Origin: Sinimarinibacterium arenosum
GTDB taxonomy: Bacteria > Pseudomonadota > Gammaproteobacteria > Nevskiales > Nevskiaceae
NCBI RefSeq assembly: GCF_005047655.1
Contig: NZ_SUKF01000002.1
Span: forward strand, 186,001-250,000
Length of the DNA: 64,000 nucleotides
Direction of reading: 5' to 3'
A program made the position numbers and the translations under genes. The notes under the pieces are model-generated. The model worked only from the letters and a program-made list of their open reading frames with translations. It made no database searches and had not been told where the DNA came from. This document shows, piece after piece, positions 35,243 through 43,975 of this stretch (the stretch's first letter is position 1; each line of letters starts with the position of its first letter).

Positions 35243-35260
35243 AGTAAACATGTGTTCACT
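35243..35260. promoter_or_regulatory. DesT/FabR-type palindromic operator
   Basis: AGTAAACATGTGTTCACT is a near-perfect 18-bp palindrome (AGTrAACAyrTGTTyACT) just ahead of the reductase gene and close in form to the operators known for DesT and FabR. It overlaps the probable -10/leader of the minus-strand operon and is about 110 bp from the divergent TetR gene. Confidence 0.75.
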
Positions 35261-35373
35261 TTAGTGCGGTGCAACATGTGAGTCAACAGTCGTTTACCGA
35301 TTTTTCGTTTGTTATTGTTTTACTTGAAATTAATGTTATAAAACGACGCTTGATATGCTAAGCTTCGTTCACT

Positions 35374-36063
35374 ATGACGACAGCAGGCAGACGGCGGCGC
35401 ACACGCGGAGCCGATGATCCGGATTCCGGGCGACGCGACGACCGCAAGCGCCGCACCCGCCGCGGCCTGCTGGATGCCGCGCTGGAATTGCTTGAAGGCG
35501 AGCGCAGTTTCAGCAGCCTGAGCCTGCGCGAGGTCACCCGTGTCGGCGGCATCACCCCGGCTGGGTTCTACCGTCACTTCGCCGGCATGGAGGAGCTGGG
35601 TCACGCGCTGATCGAGGATTCGTTCGAATCGCTGCATCAGATGATGCGTGACGCACGCAAAGCCGGCCTGCCGCCCGCTCACATGATTCGCGCGTCGGTA
35701 ACGACGTTTCTGGATCACGTGCAGGCGCATCGTTCGCATTTCCGCTTTATCGCCAAGGAGCGCTATTCGGGCTCCTCGGTTCTGCGGATCGCGATCCGCA
35801 AGGAGATTCGCCTCTGGATTGGCGAGGTCGCGGTGGATCTGTCGCGCTTCCCGCTGCTACAGCGCTTCAGCAGCGACGATCTGCAGATGCTCGCGGGCAT
35901 GATGGTCAACATCGTGGTGGCGGCAACCGAGCTGCTGCTGGATGTCGAGCAGACCGATGCCGACGCGATTCAGCGCATCTACAAGAACGCCGAGAAGCAG
36001 ATGCGCCTGCTGATGCTCGGCGCCAGCCTGTGGGACAGCAGCCGCAGCAGCACGCCGGACTAA
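35374..36063 (+). CDS. DesT/FabR-like TetR repressor of unsaturated fatty acid genes
   Basis: A 229-residue TetR protein with a basic N-terminus (MTTAGRRRRTRG) and helix-turn-helix LLDAALELLEGERSFSSLSL, REVTRVGGITPAGFYRHFAG. The ligand domain (HRSHFRFIAKERYSGSSVLR) resembles DesT and FabR, which sense the saturated/unsaturated acyl-CoA ratio. It is divergent from the desaturase/reductase operon, with a matching palindrome between them. An imperfect inverted repeat also lies just before its start (35342-35370 region). Confidence 0.84.
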   Translation: MTTAGRRRRTRGADDPDSGRRDDRKRRTRRGLLDAALELLEGERSFSSLSLREVTRVGGITPAGFYRHFAGMEELGHALIEDSFESLHQMMRDARKAGLPPAHMIRASVTTFLDHVQAHRSHFRFIAKERYSGSSVLRIAIRKEIRLWIGEVAVDLSRFPLLQRFSSDDLQMLAGMMVNIVVAATELLLDVEQTDADAIQRIYKNAEKQMRLLMLGASLWDSSRSSTPD

Positions 36064-36163
36064 GCTGCCGCGCGCCGACTCGTTGAGTCCCCACGATGCG
36101 CGTGGAATCCCTGAGGATGTCAGCGCACTGCCGAAAGCATCAGCGCAGACAGCCCCTTGAGGC

Positions 36164-37063
36164 TCAAACCGATGCGATCTGCTGCAGGAATGCCGTCAAG
36201 GCCGGAGTACGTGGGCGATTGTTCAGCTCCAGGCGGTACAGCGGCCGCACACTCTGCGCCGGACCCGGCACTTTCAATACGCGCACCCGCCCGATCGCGA
36301 CCAGATCTGCGACCACAACGGCGGGCAGCACCGCGATTCCGGCACCACAGGCGACCGCCTGCGCAATCGCTTCGTTGCTGCCGATTTCGATACGCAACGC
36401 AGGACTGACCCCGAGCGCCGACAGCAGGGCCTCAGCGGCCTGACGCGTGCCGGAACCGGGCTCGCGCACCAGCCACGGTTCCGCACTCAGCGCCGCGGCA
36501 CGTGGTGCCCGTGCCAGCGGCGCGTCGGCGGCGGCAACGATCTGCAACGGGTCCTGGCGCCACGGCGTGGCGACGACACCGGCGATGTCGACCTGGCCCT
36601 CGACGAAAGCAACGTCGATCTGTCCGTCCTGGATCAGCCGGCTGATGCCGTCGGTATTCCCCACTTTCAGTTCAAATTCGATCTGCGGGTGCCGCCGCGT
36701 GAAGCGGCTTACGGCATCGGACAGGCAGTACGCCGCAACAGTGGTGCTGGCGCCTACGCGCAGGCGTCCGCGACGGAGTTCAACACGATCGCGAATGTCT
36801 TCGAGCGCCACGCGCTCCATAGCGAAGATGCCGCGAGCATGCTCGTACAGTGCGCGCCCGCTATCGGTGAGAACAATGCCGCGCGCGCCCCCAGCGACAC
36901 CGCTGCCGCGATCGATCAGGGGCAGGTCCAGCTGCGACTCCAGCTCGCGTATGCCCTTGGATACCGCCGGTTGGCTGACGCACAAGACCGCAGCGGCCCT
37001 CGAAAAGCTTTGCTGCTCGACAACCACGCGGAACATCCGCAGCAGATGGAGATTGAGTCGCAC
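36164..37063 (-). CDS. LysR-family regulator divergent from yeiH
   Basis: A 299-residue LysR protein: HTH at residues 5-64 (HLLRMFRVVVEQQSFSRAAA, VLCVSQPAVSKGIRELESQL) and a type-2 periplasmic-binding-like effector domain. It is divergent from a YeiH-type transporter, the same layout as E. coli yeiE/yeiH, so it probably controls that gene. Effector unknown. Confidence 0.85.
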   Translation of the reverse strand: MRLNLHLLRMFRVVVEQQSFSRAAAVLCVSQPAVSKGIRELESQLDLPLIDRGSGVAGGARGIVLTDSGRALYEHARGIFAMERVALEDIRDRVELRRGRLRVGASTTVAAYCLSDAVSRFTRRHPQIEFELKVGNTDGISRLIQDGQIDVAFVEGQVDIAGVVATPWRQDPLQIVAAADAPLARAPRAAALSAEPWLVREPGSGTRQAAEALLSALGVSPALRIEIGSNEAIAQAVACGAGIAVLPAVVVADLVAIGRVRVLKVPGPAQSVRPLYRLELNNRPRTPALTAFLQQIASV

Positions 37064-37191
37064 GCGCTTGCCGCTCCCGGATCAAATCAACTTCTTGCCA
37101 TAACTCTAACTCATGCTTATGTGAAAAATATGTATTTGTCTCATGCGCTCTCGGTGCCTAGATTGCATCGCCTCAGTGTTCCGAGACGCAC

Positions 37192-38253
37192 ATGAATCAC
37201 GCATCCACGAAGCAGATCCGCCATCCCGTCGCCATCACGCCCGCGACACTGTGGCCCGGAATCGGACTGACTGCCGTGTTGGCCGTGATCAGCATGACCG
37301 CTGCCACGAACTCGTTTGCCCAGCAACATGCGCTGAGCAGCCTGACGCTGGCGATCATGCTTGGCGTGGTGGTCGGAAACACGGTGTTCTCACGCATCGC
37401 CGCACAGACAGCACACGGTGTCGATTTTTCCCGTGGCTCGCTGCTGCGGCTGGGCGTCATGCTGTACGGCTTTCGCGTGAGTTTTCAGGACCTGGCCCAT
37501 GTCGGGCTGACCGGGCTCGCCATGGCGGCGCTGGTCGTCGCCGGCATCTTCAGCCTGTCGCGGCTGCTGGGCACCCGGGTGTTCCGGCTCGACCGGGAAA
37601 CGTCGATGCTGATCGGCGCCGGTGCCGCAATCTGCGGCGCCGCGGCGGTCATGGCGGCAGAGCCCGTAATCCGCGGACAGGCACACAAGGTGTCCGTCGC
37701 GGTGGCGACGGTCGTGGTATTCGGCTCCCTCGGCATGTTCCTCTACCCGACGCTGTATCCGTATCTCGGCCTGAGCGAACACGCCTATGGCATCTATGCC
37801 GGCGCCACGATTCACGAGGTGGCGCAAGTGGTGGTCGCCGGCAAGGCCGTGGGCGATGGCGCAGCCGCTGCAGCAGTCATCGAGAAAATGCTGCGCGTCA
37901 TGTTGCTCGCGCCCTTCCTGCTCACGCTGTCAGTAGCGCAACGCAAACGCGGCGCACTCACCGCAACGGGCGCGCAACACCGCATCACCGTGCCCTGGTT
38001 CGCACTTGGATTTATCGCCGTCAGCGGTTTGAACTCGATGCAGATCCTGCCGCCTGCGTGGACGCTCGCCATCACTCGGCTCGATACCGCGCTGCTATGC
38101 ATGGCGATGGCGGCGCTGGGCCTGCGCACGCATGTCGGTGCCATTCGTCAGGCTGGAGTCCGTCCGTTGCTGCTGGCTGCCACCTTGTTCGTGACCCTGC
38201 TCATCGGCGGATGGGCACTGAGCTTCGCGCTGTTTCAGCTGCACGCGATATGA
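37192..38253 (+). CDS. yeiH: YeiH-family (UPF0324) putative anion exporter
   Basis: A 353-residue protein with about ten membrane helices and the PSE/UPF0324 signatures: AIMLGVVVGNTVFSR, LLRLGVMLYGFRVSFQDL, ETSMLIGAGAAICGAAAVMA and YGIYAGATIHEVAQVV. These transporters are proposed to move sulfate or sulfonates, without firm proof. Repeated CTCATGC (37110 and 37140, 30 bp apart) in the intergenic region with the LysR gene may be a regulator site. Confidence 0.83.
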   Translation: MNHASTKQIRHPVAITPATLWPGIGLTAVLAVISMTAATNSFAQQHALSSLTLAIMLGVVVGNTVFSRIAAQTAHGVDFSRGSLLRLGVMLYGFRVSFQDLAHVGLTGLAMAALVVAGIFSLSRLLGTRVFRLDRETSMLIGAGAAICGAAAVMAAEPVIRGQAHKVSVAVATVVVFGSLGMFLYPTLYPYLGLSEHAYGIYAGATIHEVAQVVVAGKAVGDGAAAAAVIEKMLRVMLLAPFLLTLSVAQRKRGALTATGAQHRITVPWFALGFIAVSGLNSMQILPPAWTLAITRLDTALLCMAMAALGLRTHVGAIRQAGVRPLLLAATLFVTLLIGGWALSFALFQLHAI

Positions 38254-38313
38254 GCTCGCCGCACGGTTGCGCGAAAACGGAGGTTCCGCTGGCTGTCGCT
38301 CAGCGCACCGCCG

Positions 38314-39030
38314 TTATTCGGCACTGCTTGCGACGCCCGGACCAACCCCCATGATCGCGGCGCGGAACAGCAACAGGATCTCGTCAGTCACCACGTCCAG
38401 ATCGGGCGGCTGTGGCGCACGCAGCCATTCGCTCAACAGCTCATTGGATGCGCCGGCAACCGCAACACCGGCAAGATGAAAATCACGCCGCAGCAGCAGT
38501 CCGCGCGCGGCCAGATCTTCAGCATAGAGCTCGACCAGGCGCACGAACTCGTGAATCACTGCACTGCGCCGGACTGCTACGGCCTCGCTGACACCCACGA
38601 CTTCCAGGCAGGCGATGCGTGCGTAGCGCGGATCATCGGTATACGCACGGACAAAAGCACGGATCGCTGCTTCGATCGCCACTTCCGGTGGCGCCTCGCG
38701 GTGATCGTCCAAGGTCTGCAGGACCACCTGTTGGGTATGCGCAATCACCAGATCGAAGGCCGCCATCAGCAAGGCTTCACGACTGCCGAATGCTTCATAG
38801 AAGTGTCGCGTGGTCACACGCGCCTGCGCGCACAATGCTTCGATCGGCGTGTGGTGGTAGCCACGCGTGGCGAACAGCTCGATCGCGGCCTCAAGCAGAC
38901 GTTCATGGCGCTCCGCAGCCAGTTGGTCGGCACTGCGCCCGGCATAGCCGCGCCGTGGACGGGGCGTAGCTGCGGCTGCCGATTTGGTCGACGGTTTGCG
39001 CGGCGTTCCGGGAGGACTTGCGACAGCCAT
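38314..39030 (-). CDS. TetR-family regulator
   Basis: A 238-residue TetR protein with a long basic, alanine-rich N-terminus (TPRKPSTKSAAAATPRPRRG) before the helix-turn-helix (LLEAAIELFATRGYHHTPIE, ALCAQARVTTRHFYEAFGSR). Start ATG 39030. It is divergent from a metallo-hydrolase-like gene, and a GGGAAG-ATAA-CTTCCC palindrome lies immediately before its start, so it likely controls both. Confidence 0.84.
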   Translation of the reverse strand: MAVASPPGTPRKPSTKSAAAATPRPRRGYAGRSADQLAAERHERLLEAAIELFATRGYHHTPIEALCAQARVTTRHFYEAFGSREALLMAAFDLVIAHTQQVVLQTLDDHREAPPEVAIEAAIRAFVRAYTDDPRYARIACLEVVGVSEAVAVRRSAVIHEFVRLVELYAEDLAARGLLLRRDFHLAGVAVAGASNELLSEWLRAPQPPDLDVVTDEILLLFRAAIMGVGPGVASSAE

Positions 39031-39033
39031 GGC

Positions 39034-39049
39034 GGGAAGATAACTTCCC
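39034..39049. promoter_or_regulatory. Operator palindrome for the TetR gene
   Basis: GGGAAG-ATAA-CTTCCC, perfect 6+6 bp, begins three bases upstream of the minus-strand TetR ATG and lies in the divergent region with the metallo-hydrolase gene. Confidence 0.55.
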
Positions 39050-39117
39050 TGATCTTTCCGTGCCACACCGGCACCGGTTCACCATGACGGCGACCGCTGT
39101 CGTCCAGGAGTCACTCC

Positions 39118-40212
39118 GTGAGCATCATCCATCGACTGACCCCGTTCGACGGCACCCGCGATGCCAGCCGGCCGCTGGCGCGGATCGACAATATCCGTGA
39201 AGCGGCCAAGGACTTTCGACGCGCAATGCTGGCCGGCCCACACGTGCGCTACTACGAATCGATGGAACTGGTCCGAGTGCCCTATCCCACTCGATACGGC
39301 TATCTGAACGCGTTCAGTGCGCTGTCACCGTATCTGCATCTGGTCAATCGCCTGTTCGTGATCCAGTTCGACAGCGCCGACGGCATCAAGACGCTGCTGG
39401 CGTCGCCCTCGGATTGGGAGCATCAGCGCGACACGCCATTCTTCAAACGGCTGACCGACAGCATGGGTCCGGCCGCCGGCATCGGCGAAGCCATGGTGTT
39501 TCGCAAGACCGCGACCGTGCTCGACTGTCTTGCACGGCTGGGACTCAAACCCGAGGACATTGACTACCTCACCTACGACCATCTGCATACCCAGAATCTG
39601 ACGCGCTGGCTCGGGGGCCCTCAGCCAGTTTTCCCGAATGCCAAACTGCTGGTGATGCGCGAGGAATGGGAAAGCACGCAGTCACTGATTCCGTGGCAGG
39701 CGCAGTGGTATTGCCCCGGAGGCATCGACGGCATCGCCGAGGAACGCGTGATCCTGCTCGACCATGACGTCGCACTCGGCGACGGCTCGGTCGCACTGGT
39801 GCGCACCAAGGGGCATACCGAAGGCAATCACTCCATCGTTGCCAACACCCCGGAAGGCATCAAGGTCACCAGCGAGAACGGGGTCAGTCTCGATGCCTAC
39901 GTCCCAGAGCGTTCGAGCATTCCAGGCGTCGCCCACTACGCGCGCGTCACCGGATCCGAGGTCGTCCTCAACGGCAATACGCTGGAATACGGCATCGATC
40001 AGTACCTGTCGATGATTCAGGAAAAGTGCATCGCCGGCCCGAATCCGCGTGACGAGCGCTATCCGAATATCGCACCGTCCTCGGAGTCCGCGGGTTTCTG
40101 GCTGTTTCCGCAGACGCGCCCGAGCTTCCAGGTTGGCAACCTGAAGTACGGCAGCTTGCATCGACCCGCTGCGACAACCGACAGCACACCACGCAGACAA
40201 CGCGCCGCCTGA
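39118..40212 (+). CDS. Metallo-beta-lactamase-fold hydrolase-like protein with altered metal motif
   Basis: A 364-residue cytoplasmic protein. The central part looks like the MBL fold: LARLGLKPEDIDYLTYDHLH followed by TQNLTRWLG occupies the place of the usual HxHxDH motif, and LVRTKGHTEGNHSIV gives the second histidine position. The first motif reads DHLHTQN, so one or more of the normal zinc ligands are missing. Start GTG 39118, with AGGAG eight bases ahead. Divergent from a TetR gene. It may bind metal differently or be non-hydrolytic. Confidence 0.66.
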   Translation: MSIIHRLTPFDGTRDASRPLARIDNIREAAKDFRRAMLAGPHVRYYESMELVRVPYPTRYGYLNAFSALSPYLHLVNRLFVIQFDSADGIKTLLASPSDWEHQRDTPFFKRLTDSMGPAAGIGEAMVFRKTATVLDCLARLGLKPEDIDYLTYDHLHTQNLTRWLGGPQPVFPNAKLLVMREEWESTQSLIPWQAQWYCPGGIDGIAEERVILLDHDVALGDGSVALVRTKGHTEGNHSIVANTPEGIKVTSENGVSLDAYVPERSSIPGVAHYARVTGSEVVLNGNTLEYGIDQYLSMIQEKCIAGPNPRDERYPNIAPSSESAGFWLFPQTRPSFQVGNLKYGSLHRPAATTDSTPRRQRAA

Positions 40213-40244
40213 CCGGGCAGTACGGCGCACGCCAGCGTTGAACC

Positions 40245-41444
40245 TCAGCGCACGCCGGGACGATGCAACGACAAGGTCGCGGCAGCCGCGAATACCGCCC
40301 CAGCGATGAATGTCGCCGCGGGCCCGGCCTGGGACCACAGCACGCCGGCCAGCGTGCTGGCGACCAGCAGCAACACGCCGGTGAGCAAGTGAAACCAGCC
40401 GAAGGCAGCACCGCGATGTTCGGCCGGCGCGACGTCGGCAATCATGGCCGACAACAGTCCCTGCGACAGACCCAGATGCAGCCCCCACAAGGCAATGCCG
40501 GCAAACAGGGTCGGCAGGTTCGGTGCCCAGGCCAGCACGGCGTCGGCCAGCACCAGGACCACCAATGCCACCCGCAGGATCCGAACCCGTGCAACGCGAT
40601 CCGACAGTCGCCCCGCCGGATAGGCCGTCAGGCTGAACGCCAGATTCAAAGCCACCAGAATCAGCGGAGCGTAAGCGTCAGCCAGCCCCAGCGACTGCCC
40701 GCGCAAAACCAGAAACGCTTCGGAAAATCGCGCCAGGGTGAACAGCCCCCCAACCCACAACACACGCTGATAGTCGCGACCCAATGCCCATGCGCCGCGC
40801 AGCCCCAGTGCCAGGGGCGGTGAAGCGGCACCCGCGCGCGGTGGCTCGCGCACGAACAGCGCGAGCAACGCAACCGCCAACAGTGCCGGCACCACCGCGA
40901 CCCAGAACACCGCCCGAAAATCGCCGGCAAACAACACCATCAACAACAGGGCCAGTCCTGGGCCAACGAATGCACCCACCGTGTCCAGCGTCTGACGCAG
41001 GCCAAACGCTGCGCCACGAACGGCTGCCGGCGTCAGATCGGCGATCAATGCATCCCGCGGCGCGCCACGGATGCCCTTGCCGATGCGGTCGACAAAACGG
41101 GCCAGCAAAATCGCCGAGGCCGACCCCGCCAATGGAAACATCGGCTTGGTCAGCGCGGCCATGCCATAACCGAGCAGCGCCAGCGGCTTGCGCTTGCCCA
41201 TACGATCACTCAAGGCTCCCGAGAAGACCTTAGCCATCGACGCGGTCGCTTCGGCGATCCCTTCAATCGCACCGATGGTCACGGCGCTGGCACCGAGCAC
41301 GCTGACCATGAATACCGGCAATAGCGAATGAATCATCTCCGAAGAGACGTCCATGAACAGACTGACAAGACCCAAAGCCCACACCGCGTTCGGCAGGCCG
41401 GTCCTGGCGGTAGGTTCGCTCAAGCGAAATTGTCCTGAATGCAT
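40245..41444 (-). CDS. Major facilitator superfamily transporter
   Basis: A 399-residue protein with twelve hydrophobic segments. MFS markers: SGALSDRMGKRKPLALLGYG between helices 2 and 3, and the long ARFVDRIGKGIRGAPRDALI motif typical of a bacterial MFS group of uncertain substrate. ATG 41444 is chosen over 41480. It is divergent from the GAF/PAS protein gene across an FNR-like site. Confidence 0.82.
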   Translation of the reverse strand: MHSGQFRLSEPTARTGLPNAVWALGLVSLFMDVSSEMIHSLLPVFMVSVLGASAVTIGAIEGIAEATASMAKVFSGALSDRMGKRKPLALLGYGMAALTKPMFPLAGSASAILLARFVDRIGKGIRGAPRDALIADLTPAAVRGAAFGLRQTLDTVGAFVGPGLALLLMVLFAGDFRAVFWVAVVPALLAVALLALFVREPPRAGAASPPLALGLRGAWALGRDYQRVLWVGGLFTLARFSEAFLVLRGQSLGLADAYAPLILVALNLAFSLTAYPAGRLSDRVARVRILRVALVVLVLADAVLAWAPNLPTLFAGIALWGLHLGLSQGLLSAMIADVAPAEHRGAAFGWFHLLTGVLLLVASTLAGVLWSQAGPAATFIAGAVFAAAATLSLHRPGVR

Positions 41445-41485
41445 GCGCCCATCGTGCACCGTAGCGGCAAAGGTCTCCACCCGGA

Positions 41486-41499
41486 CTGACTTCGATCAA
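41486..41499 (-). promoter_or_regulatory. FNR/Anr-like half-conserved site
   Basis: Read on the minus strand this is TTGAT-CGAA-GTCAG; one half matches the FNR/Anr consensus and the other is degenerate. The same TTGAT-N4-GTCAG form recurs at 42939 and 49599. Its centre is about 60 bp before the GAF/PAS gene start. Confidence 0.45.
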
Positions 41500-41552
41500 T
41501 GCTGCAGCAGTAGACATCATCCAGTCTGGTGTTCGTCAGTCGGACAATATGA

Positions 41553-42914
41553 ATGACCAAGCCTGCATCACTCGACGCACTGTTTTATCCGCTCTACGTC
41601 AGCGCCGTGCGCGAGCCGCCTGCTGAGGGTGCGCTGGAACGCATCGCCCGCGGTGGTGCCGGACTGCTGGGCCTGCCGCTGCTGATGCTAGGACACTACG
41701 ACAAGCAGGGCACCATCAGCATTGTCGCCACCTCCAGTGACAACCATCTCTGGATGGACCTGCAGCGGGTTCCGGAACGTTGGGACGGTTCTGTCGTCGG
41801 TCGCGGCCTCGCAGCGATGGCGCTGGAATCGCGACAACCGGTCACACTCAGCCTTGACGACGAACGCTTCGTCTGCTGGTACGAGTCTGCGCGCAAGGAT
41901 CGTCTGGCCTGTGGGTGGGCCGTGTCGATCGAGACCACCGATGGTCGCTATCTGCTGCAGGCCTTCAGCAGCAACGCCAATGAATTCGCCGGCGATTCGA
42001 TGACGGCAAAGCTCGCCGAGCTGCGGGAACATATCGCGCAGTACCTGAACGATGTGGCCTACCTCGGACAGCAGCGGCTGCTGTCCGCCGCGCTCGACAG
42101 CGCCGGCAACGCTGCCTTCATCACCGATCGCGAAGGCACCATCGTCTGGTGCAACCAGGCGTTCACCCGCCTGTACGGACACACCCGTGAGGAAGCGATT
42201 GGCGAGAACCCGCGCTTCCTGAAATCCGGTCGCCAGGGCGTGCGCTACTACCGCGATCTGTGGAGCACGATCCGCTCAGGCAAAGTCTGGTCCGGAGAAA
42301 CAGTGGACCGTGATCGCGACGGAGTGGCGTATACAGTGCGCCAGACCATCTCGCCGATCACGGACGGCGACGCCTGGAGCTACTACCTCGCACTGCACGA
42401 TGACGTCAGTGAAGAAATCGCTCAGCGCCAGCGTCAGGAACTGCGTAGTGGCAGCGATCCGGTTTCGGGGCTGATGACCCGTGCTGCTTTCGAGCTCAAG
42501 CTGTCGGAGGATTGCGCGACGCCCGACGAACAGCCGTGGAGTGTGCTGCTGATCTCGCTTGCCGAATTCTACAGTGGCGTCAGTGCCATCAGTCTGGACA
42601 TTGCCGAAGCAGTCGTCGCGGAGATCGGGAAGAGAATCCGCTCGGCGCTGGACTCCGACGACTGCGCAGGCGTCATTGCTGCCGGCGAATACGCCGTTCA
42701 GCTTGTCGACCATGACGGCACACGCAGCGAACGCGTACGGGATGAACTGCTGGCAAAGTTGAGTGCCCCCATGCCGGATCTGACCGCCGACCTGACGCCA
42801 CAACCCCGCATTGCGATTGCCCGGTTCCCCGAGAACGGCAGCGACTATCACTCCCTGATACACCACGCCGACCATCATCTGGCGACGCGACCGATGGGCC
42901 GCGCGCATCGGTGA
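41553..42914 (+). CDS. GAF-PAS protein with degenerate GGDEF domain
   Basis: A 453-residue signalling protein: N-terminal GAF-like domain (about 20-170), a PAS domain (about 175-295, AAFITDREGTIVWCNQAFTR and LYGHTREEAIGENPRFLKSG) and a C-terminal GGDEF-like domain (302-450). The domain opens with DPVSGLMTR, like DxLTGLxNR, but the active-site motif is AAGEY (376-380) instead of GGDEF, so diguanylate cyclase activity is unlikely. It may sense a ligand and act by protein contact. It borders the low-oxygen island and has an FNR-like site upstream. Confidence 0.78.
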   Translation: MTKPASLDALFYPLYVSAVREPPAEGALERIARGGAGLLGLPLLMLGHYDKQGTISIVATSSDNHLWMDLQRVPERWDGSVVGRGLAAMALESRQPVTLSLDDERFVCWYESARKDRLACGWAVSIETTDGRYLLQAFSSNANEFAGDSMTAKLAELREHIAQYLNDVAYLGQQRLLSAALDSAGNAAFITDREGTIVWCNQAFTRLYGHTREEAIGENPRFLKSGRQGVRYYRDLWSTIRSGKVWSGETVDRDRDGVAYTVRQTISPITDGDAWSYYLALHDDVSEEIAQRQRQELRSGSDPVSGLMTRAAFELKLSEDCATPDEQPWSVLLISLAEFYSGVSAISLDIAEAVVAEIGKRIRSALDSDDCAGVIAAGEYAVQLVDHDGTRSERVRDELLAKLSAPMPDLTADLTPQPRIAIARFPENGSDYHSLIHHADHHLATRPMGRAHR

Positions 42915-42938
42915 GCCCCTCGATGTACTGACGGGCCA

Positions 42939-42952
42939 TTGATCCTCGTCAG
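42939..42952 (+). promoter_or_regulatory. FNR/Anr-like site upstream of the universal stress protein gene
   Basis: TTGAT-CCTC-GTCAG. The left half is perfect FNR/Anr consensus, the right half has two changes. Its centre is 55 bp before the GTG start, compatible with a class II activated promoter. Confidence 0.5.
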
Positions 42953-43000
42953 TGTCAACCGCAAGCCGCACGTCCACTCTGGACCGATGTCGGAGTCCGC

Positions 43001-43975
43001 GTGAAACCTGTCGAGAGGATCCTTGTCGTCGTCGATCGTGCCATGCACGAGACGCCGGCGCTGCAGCGCGGCATTGAGCTTGCGCGCAGCGCGAACGCGC
43101 GACTGCATCTGTGTCTGTGCGATCACGATGCGCTGATCGATGCCAGCGCCGACCTGATTCCCCCTCAGCAAGCGCAGCAGCTCAAGGCACACTTCATCGA
43201 GCGCCGCCGCGGCTGGCTGGAACAGACTGCACGGCGACTCATCGCGCAGGGACTCAACGTCCACATCGACAGCCGCTGGGCCCCCACCCTGCATGAGGCA
43301 CTGATTGATCGCGCCCTCGATCTGCGCCCCGATCTCGTGATCAAGGATGTCGGCAAGGACTCGACCCCTGCGCTGTCGCCGGCAGACTGGAAGTTACTGC
43401 GCTTCTGCCCAGCGCCCCTGATGCTGGTACGTTCCCCATCGACACTGTTGCCGCGGCGGATTCTGGCGGCGGTCGACACGACGCAGCGCAGCTCCCAGCT
43501 CAATGATTCCATTGTCGCCATGGCCCAGCAGCTGGGACTGTATGCCAACGCGACGATTGATCTCGCCCACGTCTTCACGCTGCGTCCGGTCGATGACGAC
43601 GTTCCACCCGGCTTGCGCGATCTTCACGAAGACCTGCGCCGCAACGACCACGACACCTTTCTCGAATTTGCATCGCGCCACTCCATTGCGGCCGATCAGC
43701 AATTTCTGCCAGACGGCGATCCAGCCCAGTCGATTGCTGCGCTCACGGCACTGCTGCGCACCGATCTGCTGGTCCTCGGCTCCCTGCACCGCAACTCCGC
43801 GGACCGCCTCTTTCTGGGCACCACCGCCGAGGCGATGATCAGCTGCACGACCTGCGATATCCTGCTGCTGCGCGCTCCGCGCCATACTACAAAGCTCGCC
43901 GAAGTGTTCGACCTGGAGGGATTGCACCGTCGCCAGAGCCTTCTGCAGCGCTCGCTTGTTCCCGTGGAGATCTGA
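43001..43975 (+). CDS. Tandem universal stress protein (UspE-like)
   Basis: A 324-residue protein with two Usp domains (about 1-145 and 150-300). ILVVVDRAMHETPALQRGIE opens the first and ILAAVDTTQRSSQLNDSIVA the second; DLLVLGSLHRNSADRLFLGT is the end of the second nucleotide-fold. The last residues form a charged tail. GTG start with GGAG five bases upstream. It overlaps the following beta-CASP gene by one base (TGATG). Usp proteins of this kind are common FNR/Anr targets under low oxygen. Confidence 0.84.
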   Translation: MKPVERILVVVDRAMHETPALQRGIELARSANARLHLCLCDHDALIDASADLIPPQQAQQLKAHFIERRRGWLEQTARRLIAQGLNVHIDSRWAPTLHEALIDRALDLRPDLVIKDVGKDSTPALSPADWKLLRFCPAPLMLVRSPSTLLPRRILAAVDTTQRSSQLNDSIVAMAQQLGLYANATIDLAHVFTLRPVDDDVPPGLRDLHEDLRRNDHDTFLEFASRHSIAADQQFLPDGDPAQSIAALTALLRTDLLVLGSLHRNSADRLFLGTTAEAMISCTTCDILLLRAPRHTTKLAEVFDLEGLHRRQSLLQRSLVPVEI

